Below are positions 17,679-27,358 of a DNA stretch of 64,000 nucleotides, in pieces. The DNA lies in NCBI RefSeq assembly GCF_007748195.1, contig NZ_CP037920.1, positions 682,001 to 746,000 of the forward strand. Reading direction: 5' to 3'. Positions within the stretch are counted from its first letter, which is position 1. The number at the start of each line of letters is the position of its first letter. Below the pieces are notes generated by a model that saw nothing but the letters and a program-made list of their open reading frames with translations, ran no database searches and was not told the origin of the DNA. The translations under genes and the position numbers were made by a program. Source of the stretch: Gimesia aquarii. Its GTDB lineage: Bacteria > Planctomycetota > Planctomycetia > Planctomycetales > Planctomycetaceae.

Positions 17679-17751
17679 GATAAAACTGCCTTTGTTTTCT
17701 GAAATAAGGTTATAAACTGTATGTGACTGCTAATGGATCTGGAAATATTTG

Positions 17752-18639
17752 CTAGGATTTCGAATTTGCCTGTTCTTTGTCTTTTGATGCTGGTTCCTCT
17801 TCGTCACCTCTTCCATAAGCTGGTCCTTCAAATGCATCCCAGATTACCAGCAGATTTAACAATCCTGCGATCCACGTGAATACGACGGCGAATTCATAAC
17901 GTTTCCCCAGCTTTTTATTGATATCATCAAGTTCCTGATTACTTAAAGGCATTTCAAACCAGTTTAGAAAGGGCCTGGGAATCGTTCCTTCAATGTGGCC
18001 TGTGTCTGTCCGACGTCCATTTACTTCTCGAACGACAGCACATTCAAGAACTCGTCTTTGATTGCCTCCCAATGGTAAACCTATTCCTACAGGATCAGAC
18101 AGGTTTAATGCCGAGATCGGCTTATTATCCAAAGTCCCTTCAAAAACACCGGTAATTTCAGTGCCAAACTCACCAGGAACTGTTTTTAATTTAATGGAAC
18201 CCTCTAATTGCCCACTAATGTTTTTGCCATCATCAGTACGGTCTAAGAGTGTTCCCTTAAAAGGAGCTTCTAAGGGCATTTCCTGATGATAGGGGTGTGA
18301 GTCAAAATAGTTAGCGTCAAAGTCATTTTGGCCAAGTCTAATTGGTGAAACAACTTTATTATAACGCGAAGTTTGTATCAAAGCGGGTAGTGCAGGTAAG
18401 CCGACACCTACTTGTGCAAAATAACCCAGATTTCTTTTACCAGGTTCTGACTGATAATAAACAGTCTTCCAATCACCTAATGCCATACCACAAAAGAACG
18501 TACTCAAGATGCAGAAACAGTAAATGGCTGCTTTAAATGTCCTTCCTTGGTAAAAGTGACCTGCACCAGGAATAAGGAATGCTAAAATTGCAGCGACAAC
18601 AGGATTTTTCAATTCAATTTTGTTGTGGCTCTCCGTCAT
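17752..18639 (-). CDS. DUF6677-like membrane protein
   Basis: 295 residues from ATG 18639. A GTG six codons upstream is possible, but a GAGGG motif lies about 7 bases before the ATG and supports it. N-terminal hydrophobic segments (about 13-50) include the sequence FLIPGAGHFYQGR, the pattern of small TM2-like domains, then a central soluble beta-rich region (about 90-240) and a C-terminal helix (about 250-272), ending with an acidic/Lys tail. It resembles the planctomycete family DUF6677, whose function is unknown. Confidence 0.7.
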   Translation of the reverse strand: MTESHNKIELKNPVVAAILAFLIPGAGHFYQGRTFKAAIYCFCILSTFFCGMALGDWKTVYYQSEPGKRNLGYFAQVGVGLPALPALIQTSRYNKVVSPIRLGQNDFDANYFDSHPYHQEMPLEAPFKGTLLDRTDDGKNISGQLEGSIKLKTVPGEFGTEITGVFEGTLDNKPISALNLSDPVGIGLPLGGNQRRVLECAVVREVNGRRTDTGHIEGTIPRPFLNWFEMPLSNQELDDINKKLGKRYEFAVVFTWIAGLLNLLVIWDAFEGPAYGRGDEEEPASKDKEQANSKS

Positions 18640-18903
18640 TTCAGGACCCTCTAGCACTGGTTGTATAAAATGTTTTTAGTAAATGATTTTCGTTTTTCAG
18701 CGCTGGATATTAGGCTTTGTAGCCAACAAACTGAAAGATTACTCTTTTTTAGTTTAGGTTCTCTTATATAGCTCAGGATGAGACGTAGTGTATCTCATAC
18801 AGAATCAAAGGGCCAGTCCAACCTGAAGTCTTTACTATTTCAGGAGTTGGGGCTCTTGTCTTCTCAAAAAACGAAGGATTGGATGTCCCCGTTTGCTCTA
18901 AGG

Positions 18904-19686
18904 CTATTGTCCCCCTTCGGCTCGATTTGACCACCACGGCAGACTGATCCCGCCATCGATAGTAGTTGTACCTCCTGTCATATAATCAGCATCACCACTG
19001 GAGAGAAAGGTAACAAGCTTTCCGACTTCATTGGGGCTCCCCAGTCGTTTCCAGGGGATATTTTCTGCTCCTGCTTCAAGTTGTTCATCAGTGAAGAACT
19101 TTCTTTCTCCCGGAGTATCAATCCAACCTGGGTGAACAGTGTTTACGCGGATTCTGTACGGTGCAAATTCAATGGCAGCGGTTCTCGCCATATGATCAAT
19201 TGCCGCTTTGGCCATGTTGTAGGCAGCTGAAGTGGGAATTGCTATTACTGCGTGCGGAGAACTAATCACAACGATAGATCCTCCCTCTCCTTGCTTTGTC
19301 ATTTGTTGTGCCGCAGCACGGACACCAAAGAACGCGCCCCACATTGTCACATCTATGGTTTTTTTGAAGCCTTCCATATCCGCTTCGAGAATCAGCTCTC
19401 GATCACTGTAAGCAGAATTAGAAACAAATAAATCGAGGCTCCCAAACTCTTCCGCGACTGTTGAAACGGCAGCATCTACAGATTGTTGGTCTGAGACATC
19501 GGCCTGAATTGTGATTGCTTTGACGCCAAATGATCGTGCTTCTTCTGCTGCTGTTTCTGCTTCTTCAGGATGAGATCGGTAATTGATTGCGACGTTTGCT
19601 CCTGCTTTGGCCATTTCAATCGCACAGCCACGACCGATTCCACGCGAGGCACCTGTTACGAGCGCGTTTCGCCCTTCCAGCTTCAT
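18904..19686 (-). CDS. Short-chain dehydrogenase/reductase (classical SDR)
   Basis: 260-residue Rossmann-fold oxidoreductase with the cofactor motif TGASRGIGRG (about residues 10-19), NxxxS-region VVISSPHA and catalytic Y156/K160 in YNMAK. The C-terminal part contains VHPGWIDTPGE and TGGTTTIDGG, both usual for classical SDRs. Residues following strand 2 (NYRSHPEEAE) suggest NADP(H) preference. It resembles glucose 1-dehydrogenase and 3-oxoacyl-ACP reductase type SDRs; substrate cannot be assigned. It appears to be a single-gene unit on the - strand. Confidence 0.88.
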   Translation of the reverse strand: MKLEGRNALVTGASRGIGRGCAIEMAKAGANVAINYRSHPEEAETAAEEARSFGVKAITIQADVSDQQSVDAAVSTVAEEFGSLDLFVSNSAYSDRELILEADMEGFKKTIDVTMWGAFFGVRAAAQQMTKQGEGGSIVVISSPHAVIAIPTSAAYNMAKAAIDHMARTAAIEFAPYRIRVNTVHPGWIDTPGERKFFTDEQLEAGAENIPWKRLGSPNEVGKLVTFLSSGDADYMTGGTTTIDGGISLPWWSNRAEGGQ

Positions 19687-19992
19687 TGTTTTTATTCCTT
19701 AGTTGTATGAACGTTTGGTTTTGGCATAGCAAACCGTTGTGAATGAGGATTCTAATCAAATAGATTTTTTAATGGGTAAGGCTTTTAGAAGAATTTACAG
19801 GGCTACAATGTACTCTGCAAATGACGCTACTGCGAGGCCTGATCTATGATATGGAATAATCAAATCTAAACTGTAAACAAGAACGACCTAAAAACAAAGA
19901 AAACCGAGGAGCATTCTCTGCTCCTCGGCAAAATTTATGAAGATATCAGGTACTGTCATTGGTAATACAATGGGGAGAAAAAGATCTCTCAA
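19687..19992. other. Non-coding gap between the Fe-S carrier gene and the SDR gene
   Basis: This stretch carries the terminator hairpin of the Fe-S carrier gene at 19904-19928 and presumably the promoter of the SDR gene in 19690-19850. I see no other gene or repeat in it. Confidence 0.6.
19890..19929 (-). terminator. Intrinsic terminator downstream of the A-type Fe-S carrier gene
   Basis: A perfect 10-bp stem, CCGAGGAGCA paired with TGCTCCTCGG (19904-19913 with 19919-19928), has a 5-base loop. Read on the - strand it is followed by a T-rich tract (TTTTCTTTGTTTTT). It lies about 65 bases past the stop codon of the - strand gene ending at 19993. Confidence 0.88.
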
Positions 19993-20325
19993 TTAAGCAG
20001 AGAAGCTGCTTCCACATCCACAAGATTTAACCGCATTCGGATTTTCAAACGTAAATCCACGTTTTTCGAGGCTTTCATAGAAATCTACAGTCGTTCCATC
20101 TAAGTAAAGACCACTTTTCTTATCGACAACGACCTTGACACCATGTTGTTCAGAGACGGTGTCATTTTCTTCATCGATTTCATCGACGAAACGAAAATCG
20201 TATTGGAACCCACTGCAACCACCAGAAACGATTCCGATTCTCAGTAAAGAACCTTCACCCATATTCTGGTCTTCCATAAATCGCTTCAGTTCTTTGGAAG
20301 CATTTTCAGTAATTGTGACGGCCAT
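19993..20325 (-). CDS. A-type iron-sulfur carrier protein (HesB/IscA/ErpA family)
   Basis: 110-residue protein with the three invariant cysteines of A-type carriers: C37 in GGCSGF and C102/C104 in SCGCGSSF. It holds or delivers [Fe-S] clusters to apo-targets; many such targets are encoded here (ActB, NqrF, Rieske). Length is normal. It is a single gene with its own terminator and a divergent 416-base upstream gap. Whether it is the ErpA, IscA or SufA type cannot be settled from sequence alone. Confidence 0.93.
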   Translation of the reverse strand: MAVTITENASKELKRFMEDQNMGEGSLLRIGIVSGGCSGFQYDFRFVDEIDEENDTVSEQHGVKVVVDKKSGLYLDGTTVDFYESLEKRGFTFENPNAVKSCGCGSSFSA

Positions 20326-20741
20326 GGAAAAAAATCTCCAGTTTAAAAGTTGTTTGGTATATTAACCTTTGGTGATATCGATTAATAGAAAATGATCCCA
20401 AATCAGACTTTGAATTGGGAAAAGTGAGCCAATCGTGCTATTTCAGCCTCTTATAATTATAGCAGGAGTTTTATATTTTCCGAGATGCTTTTATTATCTA
20501 AACCATTTTATCTAACTGTTTTTTATAAGTATTATACTAATAACATTTTATGTCAATGTTTGCATTATGAATATACCTGAACTTGTTCGGAATCTGTGTT
20601 GTAAAAAAGAATCTGTAATTGGACTTGAATATCTGTTTTGAGGTTACTTCTAAAAGTAGTGCCTTTTGCACTAATTACATCGTGGCTTTAGAATAGGAAC
20701 TCCTCTTATTTCTTTGTTTAAAAGTTGCTGAGACAGGATGC
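20326..20741. promoter_or_regulatory. Divergent intergenic region between the Fe-S carrier and the HD nuclease
   Basis: 416 bases without a gene between two divergent start codons, so promoters for both directions are expected. The middle (20460-20560) is very AT-rich and includes TATACT at 20533-20538. No convincing -35 box was found at the right spacing, so no promoter is placed. Confidence 0.5.
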
Positions 20742-21761
20742 ATGAATTCACCTCACCAAGTAATGTTGCTGAGCGAAATGGAGCCAGGGCAGTTTGCAGA
20801 CAGCTTTGTTCTGCTGGTTTCCAAAGAGCGATCTACAACCAAAGATGGTAAACCGTACTTTCGCACTCAATTCCGAGATAATAGTGTTACAGCAACGGCA
20901 ATGATTTGGAGTGACACCACCTGGTTTGAAGATTGTGAGTCGAATTGGACAGAAGGAGAATTTTACAAAGTTCGTGCTCGGTATGAAGAGAGTAAGTATG
21001 GTCCTCAATTAGACATTGATCGAATTCGTTTGGCTAATACTGACGATGAGGCGGATGGTTTTGATCCTGGTTTCTATTTTAAGAGATCCCGCTTTTCGAG
21101 TGAGGAAATGTTCCAGAAACTGACTGAAATCACAAATACAGAAATCAGTGATGTGCCTTTGAGAAATTTAGTGTTGGATATCCTTTCGGAGTACGAAGAA
21201 CAAATCAAGACAATCGCGGCAGCAAGCAAGAACCACCATGCATTTACAGGAGGCTTTCTTGAACATGTTTTGTCAGTCACGAAAACGGCTTGCTATTTTG
21301 CAGACAAGTATCTGGCATACTATCAGAAGATGCAGCCACCTTTGAATAAATCGTTGGTCATTGCAGGTGCCATTTTGCATGATATTGGTAAATTAACGGA
21401 GTTGGAATATAAACCTCACGGTTCTCAGTATACACCCGCTGGACGCTTGATCGGCCATATTTTACTAGGACGCGATTTGGTTCGCGAACATGCTGTAAAA
21501 ATAGAGGGACTCGATCCCGAAATGTTATTACGTCTAGAGCATCTCATAGTAGCACATCAGAATTTACCGGAATGGGGATCTCCGATTGCTCCTCACACTC
21601 CAGAAGCTTTGCTGGTACATTATGCTGATGATGTCGATGCGAAATTCCATATGATGGCGACGACGCTGGAAAATGTTTTGCCTGGAAGCCAAGAAGAGTT
21701 TTCAAGTCGCGATAATGCTTTACGACGAAGCATTTTTGTTGGCTTGAAGTCAAACGAATAA
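20742..21761 (+). CDS. HD-domain 3'-5' exoribonuclease, YhaM-like
   Basis: 339-residue protein with an N-terminal OB-fold nucleic-acid-binding domain (about 10-100) and a C-terminal HD phosphohydrolase domain. Metal-binding positions are visible in GGFLEHVLSV, in LHDIGK (H213-D214) and in the later LIVAHQN region. This two-domain arrangement is that of YhaM (CBF1) 3'-5' exoribonucleases, acting on single-stranded RNA in the cytoplasm. dapF follows 55 bases downstream, so they may share a transcript. Confidence 0.85.
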   Translation: MNSPHQVMLLSEMEPGQFADSFVLLVSKERSTTKDGKPYFRTQFRDNSVTATAMIWSDTTWFEDCESNWTEGEFYKVRARYEESKYGPQLDIDRIRLANTDDEADGFDPGFYFKRSRFSSEEMFQKLTEITNTEISDVPLRNLVLDILSEYEEQIKTIAAASKNHHAFTGGFLEHVLSVTKTACYFADKYLAYYQKMQPPLNKSLVIAGAILHDIGKLTELEYKPHGSQYTPAGRLIGHILLGRDLVREHAVKIEGLDPEMLLRLEHLIVAHQNLPEWGSPIAPHTPEALLVHYADDVDAKFHMMATTLENVLPGSQEEFSSRDNALRRSIFVGLKSNE

Positions 21762-21816
21762 ATATTTCTTCGTTTCGTCAATCACAAGTTTTTTTGTTCA
21801 AAAATAGAAATCTACA

Positions 21817-22656
21817 ATGAAATTCACCAAGATGCAGGGAGCAGGAAACGACTACGTCTATGTTAACTGTTTTAAAGAAACCCTTCCTCAAGACATTCCG
21901 AATTTGGCAAGACAGGTCAGTGATCGACATAAGGGGATCGGCTCCGATGGTTTAATTTTGATTTGTCCTTCCGAAAAAGCAGATGCGCAGATGCGAATGT
22001 TCAATGCCGATGGTAGTGAATCAGAAATGTGTGGTAATGGAATTCGTTGTGTTGCGAAGTACGTTTATGATCATGGTATTGCACAGTCTCAGACACTAAA
22101 GATTGAGACGGGTGCAGGCATTCTGAGCCTCGATCTCGACATCATTGATCAAAGAGTCAGCCAGGTTCGCGTGAATATGGGGGGACCGATTTTAAACAGC
22201 TCCGAAATTCCGACACTGCTCACCGGAGATCCTCCCGTGAATGCGGATTTGCAGGTAGCGCATCAGACAATTCAGGTTACCTGTGTTTCAATGGGGAACC
22301 CGCACTGTGTGTGTTTCGTGGAAGAGATTACCGATTATTGGGTGCATGAAATAGGTCCTCAGGTGGAAGTCCATCCGATGTTTCCCAAGCGAATCAATGC
22401 TGAATTCATCGAAATTATTTCACAGAACGAGATGATAATGCGCGTCTGGGAAAGGGGTTCAGGAGAAACCCAGGCTTGTGGGACTGGTGCGTGTGCCTCA
22501 GCTGTTGCAGGAGTCTTAACAGGACGTACCGAACGCAATGTGCTTATCCATTTACCTGGTGGTGACTTACGATTAGAGTGGTCTGAATCAGATGAAGTGT
22601 TTATGACGGGACCTGCGGTAGAAGTTTACGAAGGAGTTTGGACAGGTCCACAATAA
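21817..22656 (+). CDS. dapF: Diaminopimelate epimerase
   Basis: 279-residue enzyme converting LL- to meso-diaminopimelate for lysine and peptidoglycan synthesis in the cytoplasm. The two catalytic cysteines are present: C72 in EMCGNGIRC and C221 in [11 protein letters not shown]. Further family motifs are MQGAGNDY at the N terminus and MGNPHCV. Length is normal. The presence of an intact dapF is consistent with peptidoglycan in this organism. Confidence 0.96.
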   Translation: MKFTKMQGAGNDYVYVNCFKETLPQDIPNLARQVSDRHKGIGSDGLILICPSEKADAQMRMFNADGSESEMCGNGIRCVAKYVYDHGIAQSQTLKIETGAGILSLDLDIIDQRVSQVRVNMGGPILNSSEIPTLLTGDPPVNADLQVAHQTIQVTCVSMGNPHCVCFVEEITDYWVHEIGPQVEVHPMFPKRINAEFIEIISQNEMIMRVWERGSGETQACGTGACASAVAGVLTGRTERNVLIHLPGGDLRLEWSESDEVFMTGPAVEVYEGVWTGPQ

Positions 22657-22777
22657 TGAAAGTAGGGATTCAGCAGTGAGGCTGTGTATTTGTCTTGATT
22701 CAGGGATGACATTTTTTTGAAATGGTCTTGCAGTAAAATAAGAGAACTGTTAAATATCGGCCTCTCTCAATCTCATA

Positions 22778-23269
22778 ATGAATTTCGACCTAAAACCTGC
22801 AACAAACAATACAGGCAATGAACCATTATCGGCTGTTCTTGCATCTGATTCGGGAAAACGAATTGGATGGAGACTTCAGATGCTGTTAATTGGTTGGAGT
22901 CTGTTTTTGATTGCCGGATTTAGTCTTGCAGTTCAAATAAAGCCGGACTCACGTGGGTTCGGTACCCATCAAAAACTTGGTTTTGCACCTTGTGTCATAC
23001 GAAATCGATTATCCATTCCCTGTCCCAGTTGTGGGATGACAACTTCCTTTTCACATTTTGTTCGAGGTCAGATCCGTCAGTCTGCTCAGGCCAATACTTC
23101 TGGTTTGGTTCTGGCAGTCGTTTGTCTTGTGATGATCCCCTGGTCCTGGATCAGTGTTTATCATAAGCGACTCTGGTTGGTCTCAAACCCTGAAAGTTGC
23201 TTACTCTGGTTGATGTGTGGTTTAGTCACTATCACCCTGATGGAGTGGTTTTTTCGGCTGGCCTTTTAA
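22778..23269 (+). CDS. DUF2752 membrane protein
   Basis: 163-residue protein with three hydrophobic segments and the DUF2752 hallmark CPSCGMTTSFSHFVRG (middle of the protein) followed by an Asn in AQANTSG. DUF2752 proteins are widespread small membrane proteins of unknown role; the CPxCG motif could bind a metal or form a disulfide. The ATG lies 122 bases after dapF. No operon partner is evident. Confidence 0.85.
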   Translation: MNFDLKPATNNTGNEPLSAVLASDSGKRIGWRLQMLLIGWSLFLIAGFSLAVQIKPDSRGFGTHQKLGFAPCVIRNRLSIPCPSCGMTTSFSHFVRGQIRQSAQANTSGLVLAVVCLVMIPWSWISVYHKRLWLVSNPESCLLWLMCGLVTITLMEWFFRLAF

Positions 23270-23355
23270 AATAATATATTTTCCGGATTCCCGGTGACAA
23301 TTAAGTTCCTCTCGCGTTTAATCCAAAATCATTTCTTGAGTAGCTATTTCGGTTT

Positions 23356-24069
23356 ATGCCAAGGACGGCAGAAAATATGCGGAATTCAATACAGATAAAA
23401 AAAACAGGTTCATTGAACCAGTACTGTTTGTCAGGCTTCTTGCTAGCGCTGGTTTGCTTGGGGGCCAGTGGATGCTCTTTATACGTCATGGCGGGCAAAA
23501 TGTTTTTTGGCGATCCGCTCCAAACTTGTGAGTTCAGTAGAACCACCAAGGTTGATCTGTCTGAAGAAGATAAAAAAGTTCTCGTCATCTGTTCGACACC
23601 GGAATCCATTCGTTCGGATTATCCCTCTTTAAATTACGATTTGCTGGAACAGATTACTTATCGTTTACGTCGCAATGATGTGAATGTGATGGATACTGGT
23701 AAGGTCGCTACCTGGCTGGATGACAATGGCGGCGTTTGGAACAACGTTGATGAATTAGCAGAAAATTTTGATGCCGACTATATTATTCATGTTGACATAG
23801 ATGAATTTGATTACCGAGAGCCAAACAGCCCCAACTTACTAAGAGGAAAAGCATTCGGGACTGTTTCAGCATATGAAGTCCGCGAGATAGACGGAATCAA
23901 ACGAGCTTTGGAAGTGTTTGCCAGTGAATATACTTCCGAGTATCCCAGTCACTTACCTGTGTCCATTGAATCTGAATCACCAAAAGTATTCAGGAAAAAA
24001 TACTTGGATCGCATTGCCGATCAGATTGGTCGTTTCTTCTATAACTATCGGACAGGAGCTGATATCTAG
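23356..24069 (+). CDS. Predicted lipoprotein, paralogue of the next gene
   Basis: 237 residues (230 if translation starts at the in-frame ATG 23377). The signal peptide ends in a lipobox LGASGC (Cys40, or Cys33 with the later start), so this is an envelope lipoprotein. The mature part has a beta/alpha pattern with VLVICSTPESIRSDYPSLNYD, a WLDDNG segment, YIIHVDIDEFDYRE and a C-terminal YLDRIADQIGRFFYNY. The same landmarks occur in the following gene, so the two are tandem duplicates. No family or function is recognised. Confidence 0.8.
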   Translation: MPRTAENMRNSIQIKKTGSLNQYCLSGFLLALVCLGASGCSLYVMAGKMFFGDPLQTCEFSRTTKVDLSEEDKKVLVICSTPESIRSDYPSLNYDLLEQITYRLRRNDVNVMDTGKVATWLDDNGGVWNNVDELAENFDADYIIHVDIDEFDYREPNSPNLLRGKAFGTVSAYEVREIDGIKRALEVFASEYTSEYPSHLPVSIESESPKVFRKKYLDRIADQIGRFFYNYRTGADI

Positions 24070-24133
24070 CTTTACCTGTAATTATCCAAAGATTGCGTCC
24101 AAAACTTATTTCGGAGTTGTGAAGGATCACACG

Positions 24134-24829
24134 ATGACAATTTTTTCGTTCGGACAACGATTTCATAAACAGTTTTTTAATACGGTCACCAAGCTTGTGA
24201 TGGTGTTGGTGTTATGTACGACCATGTCTGGTTGTAATTATTTCATCCTGTTGGGGTACTTGATTGGTGGCCCTCCCTCTATTGAGCCAGACTTCGATGC
24301 TCAGACACAAAAATCAATGACGGATAAGGATGTGACCGTTGCCATTGTTTGTTATGCCCCATTGGAATTGCAGTATAACTTCGATGGTCTCCACAATGAC
24401 TTGGCTAAATACACTACATTTCGCTTACACAGTCATGGAGTGAAAGTGGTCAATCCAGATCGTATTCGGGCCTGGTTGGATGAAAATCCTGATTGGGATA
24501 AGCCGGAAGAAATCGGCGAAGCTTTTGATGTGACTTATGTGATTCATGTCGAATTGCATGAATACAGTTTGTATGAGGAAAACAGCTCTGATCTGTATCG
24601 TGGTCACGCGGAAGGAATGGTGACCGTTTATGAAATGGACGAGGACGGGGAAGGTGAAAAACTTTACAGCAAGGAAATTACTTCTACTTATCCGCTCCGT
24701 GCTCCCAGAGCAACTTCGGAAGTCACCTTTTCCAAGTTCAAGAAAGAATATCTCTCTCGTTTAAGTGATGAAATTGGTCGACTGTTTTACGAATATTATC
24801 GTGGTGACGATTTCACTCATGCGATTTAG
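24134..24829 (+). CDS. Predicted lipoprotein, paralogue of the previous gene
   Basis: 231 residues from ATG 24134. The frame is open further upstream into the previous gene, but a GAAGGA ribosome site at 24121-24126 and the signal peptide fix this start. The lipobox is TMSGC (Cys34). The mature part aligns by eye with its neighbour: VAIVCYAPLELQYNFDGLHND, AWLDENPDW, YVIHVELHEYSLYEEN, and the C-terminal YLSRLSDEIGRLFYEYY. The conserved IHV-x-h-x-E/D-(F/Y) strand may be functional. Unknown family. Confidence 0.82.
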   Translation: MTIFSFGQRFHKQFFNTVTKLVMVLVLCTTMSGCNYFILLGYLIGGPPSIEPDFDAQTQKSMTDKDVTVAIVCYAPLELQYNFDGLHNDLAKYTTFRLHSHGVKVVNPDRIRAWLDENPDWDKPEEIGEAFDVTYVIHVELHEYSLYEENSSDLYRGHAEGMVTVYEMDEDGEGEKLYSKEITSTYPLRAPRATSEVTFSKFKKEYLSRLSDEIGRLFYEYYRGDDFTHAI

Positions 24830-24934
24830 CCTGTATCCAGGTTTATTGTAGCGTCTCCAGGCCTGTTTGGATCTCGTATCATCGCTTTAAAGCCGCTATG
24901 GTTAAATTGGATGTGCGATAGTATGGTATCCTGA

Positions 24935-24973
24935 TACACCGATCAGCTTCATTCGACTTGGAATCTCGGTGTA
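24935..24973. repeat. 8-bp inverted repeat with 23-base spacer
   Basis: TACACCGA (24935-24942) and its exact complement TCGGTGTA (24966-24973) flank a 23-base spacer about 100 bases upstream of the small helical gene. It may be an operator or a chance occurrence. There is no T-run. Confidence 0.25.
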
Positions 24974-25072
24974 CCCGACTACAATAATGTATTGATTGTT
25001 TCGGAGCCCCAGTAACTCGCAAGTGTATGTCGCAGAATAGTTGTTGCTCGAATTCAAGATACCTCTACGTTA

Positions 25073-25420
25073 ATGTCCTATAGCAAACAAGAAGTCGTTG
25101 ATCGTTGTCAGATTTTATTGGCTCATGCCTGGATGGTACGTACTTTCGTCAAACATAGTGACGAGATCGATGATTTTCCGGAGCTGATGAATATCACTCG
25201 TGCTGTGTTCGATACATCAAGGGCTCTGGAAACGCGTGTAGATGATCTTGACGCCTATCTTAAAATGCTGCGAAAAAAAATGAGGAAGCTGCGTCAGGCG
25301 ACTGATCAATTTGCAGTGGATGCTCCCAACGCTTCATTGCATACAAATTTTCAACAGGCTGTCATTTCGATGAAAGCTTGCACAACAGAGTTGGAAGAAT
25401 TACTTGAGAAGGTTGAATAA
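25073..25420 (+). CDS. Small helical protein, unknown function
   Basis: 115-residue soluble protein that reads as nearly all alpha-helix, with heptad-like patterns (about 50-80 and 95-113) rich in Leu, Lys and Glu. No signal peptide, no membrane segment and no recognised domain. It stands alone between the lipoprotein pair and the convergent lepA gene. Coding status is supported by the clean helical composition and absence of a better overlapping frame. Confidence 0.6.
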   Translation: MSYSKQEVVDRCQILLAHAWMVRTFVKHSDEIDDFPELMNITRAVFDTSRALETRVDDLDAYLKMLRKKMRKLRQATDQFAVDAPNASLHTNFQQAVISMKACTTELEELLEKVE

Positions 25421-25484
25421 CGCACGGCAATAGTGTTGCTTGCTTTTTGTTCCGGCATACTGTTTGAGCAACATTAGATTTTAG

Positions 25485-27293
25485 TTATTCATCCTTAGTC
25501 GCATCGAGGACTGCCAGGAATGCTTTCTGTGGAATTTCGACTTGACCAAATTGTTTAAGACGTTTTTTACCTTCTTTCTGCTTCTCCCACAGTTTTCGTT
25601 TTCTGGTAATGTCGCCTCCATAACATTTCGCAGTTACATTTTTACGCAATGCTTTAATGGTTTCTCGCGCAATAATCTTTCCACCGATGGCTGCCTGAAC
25701 TGGGATTTCAAATTGATGTTTAGAGATTTCTTCTTTCAGACGTTTTACTAAGGCACGACCTCTGCGTTCCGATTGTGTGCGGTGGACAATTGTGGAAAGA
25801 GCATCGACCTTTTCCGATTTTACGAGGATATCCATTTTCACCAGATCTGCTGGGCGGAATCCAATGATTTCATAATCCATTGTTCCATAACCGCGCGTGG
25901 CGCTTTTGAGTCGGTCATACATGTCATACACAATTTCCGCCAAAGGTAATTCATAAACCAGTTGTGCACGATTAGTACCCAGGTACTCCGTATTTTTATA
26001 AATTCCTCGGCGGTCTGCGCATAACTGCATAATGGTGCCGATACTTTCTGCTGGCAAGATGAATGTCACTAGAGCGATCGGCTCACGGAATTCCTCAATC
26101 CTACTGGCATCGGGAACCGTTTGTGGGTTATCGATATGTAAAATGTCCCCATTTCGTTCTAAGATTTCATAGGTCACGTTTGGCGCAGTTTGCAACAGAT
26201 CAATATTAAATTCCTGTTCCAGTCTTTGCTGAATGATTTCCATATGCAGCATCCCCAGGAAACCACAGCGGAAGCCAAAACCCAGGGCATCACTCGTTTC
26301 AGGAACAAAACTGAAGCTGGCGTCATTTAAACTGAGCTTTTGTAACTCTTCACGCAACTTTTCGAAGTCTGTAGCTTCAATTGGATACATACCACAGAAG
26401 ACCATTTGCTGTGGTTTTTGGTATCCCGGTAACGGTTCTGGTGGCAGGTCTTTCGGATTAGCAATCGTGTCGCCCACATGCACATGGCTCAGTTCTTTGG
26501 CACCACTGACCAGGTAACCTACTTGCCCGGGGCCAAGTGATTTCGCGACCGTCATCTGAGGTGTAAATTGACCAATTTCTATAATGTCGAGCTTTGCACC
26601 ACCACGCATTAAGACAACGGTTTGCCCTTTTTCAATTGTGCCCTCTATGATACGAACGTAGGTAACAACACCGCGATAGTGGTCGTATTTACTATCGAAG
26701 ACAAGTGCTCGCAGGGGGGCGTCGGCTTTACCTTTGGGAGGTTCAATACGTTCAACAATCGCGTCTAGTACTTCGTCAATACCGATTCCATTTTTCGCAC
26801 TGACCATCAAGGCTTCTGTGGGATCCAGACCGATAACCGTTTCGACTTCTTCGAGAACTTCATCAATGCGCGTTACTGGTAAATCAATTTTGTTAACAAC
26901 GGGGATGATTGCCAAATCTGAATTAATGGCTGCATAAGCATTCGCGACAGTTTGTGCCTGCACCCCTTGAAAGGCATCGACTAATAACAGAGCGCCTTCA
27001 CAGGCTGCCAGGCTACGGGAAACCTCATAGTGAAAATCCACATGTCCGGGAGTATCAATGAGATTCAATTCGTAGGTTTCTCCCTTGTACTCATAATAAA
27101 TGGCGACCGTACGGGCTTTGACAGTAATACCACGCTCTTGTTCAATTTGTAAATCGTCCAGAATTTGAGCTTTGAATTCTCTGGCAGTGATTGCACCAGT
27201 CTTCAGAAGTAATTGATCAGCGAGTGTACTCTTTCCGTGATCGATGTGTGCTACGATCGAAAAGTTACGAATTAAACGTGTCTCAGTTGCCAT
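25485..27293 (-). CDS. lepA: Elongation factor 4 (LepA)
   Basis: 602 residues from ATG 27293. The frame extends 35 codons upstream into the preceding gap, but homology begins at MATETRLIRNFSIVAHIDHG. This is a translational GTPase with G1 AHIDHGKST, G2 with RGITVKARTV, G3 DTPGH and G4 NKID, then EF-G-like domains and the LepA-specific C-terminal domain (GGDITRKRKLWEKQKEGKK). It binds ribosomes and helps translation under stress and in assembly. It follows the ROK kinase gene by 65 bases on the same strand and is probably co-transcribed with it. Confidence 0.97.
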   Translation of the reverse strand: MATETRLIRNFSIVAHIDHGKSTLADQLLLKTGAITAREFKAQILDDLQIEQERGITVKARTVAIYYEYKGETYELNLIDTPGHVDFHYEVSRSLAACEGALLLVDAFQGVQAQTVANAYAAINSDLAIIPVVNKIDLPVTRIDEVLEEVETVIGLDPTEALMVSAKNGIGIDEVLDAIVERIEPPKGKADAPLRALVFDSKYDHYRGVVTYVRIIEGTIEKGQTVVLMRGGAKLDIIEIGQFTPQMTVAKSLGPGQVGYLVSGAKELSHVHVGDTIANPKDLPPEPLPGYQKPQQMVFCGMYPIEATDFEKLREELQKLSLNDASFSFVPETSDALGFGFRCGFLGMLHMEIIQQRLEQEFNIDLLQTAPNVTYEILERNGDILHIDNPQTVPDASRIEEFREPIALVTFILPAESIGTIMQLCADRRGIYKNTEYLGTNRAQLVYELPLAEIVYDMYDRLKSATRGYGTMDYEIIGFRPADLVKMDILVKSEKVDALSTIVHRTQSERRGRALVKRLKEEISKHQFEIPVQAAIGGKIIARETIKALRKNVTAKCYGGDITRKRKLWEKQKEGKKRLKQFGQVEIPQKAFLAVLDATKDE

Positions 27294-27358
27294 TGAGTGA
27301 ATCTCATTTTTCTTATTTAATAAAGGGTCCGGGCAAAATAGCCTGGGAAAATTGACGT

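Noticed and set aside
18815-18860. Possible terminator after the SDR gene (CCAACCTGAA ... TTCAGGAGTTGG)
   Set aside because: The stem has a two-base bulge and no T-run follows on the - strand.
23918-24133. N-terminal extension of the second lipoprotein
   Set aside because: It overlaps the end of the first lipoprotein in another frame. A ribosome site and a complete signal peptide begin at 24134.
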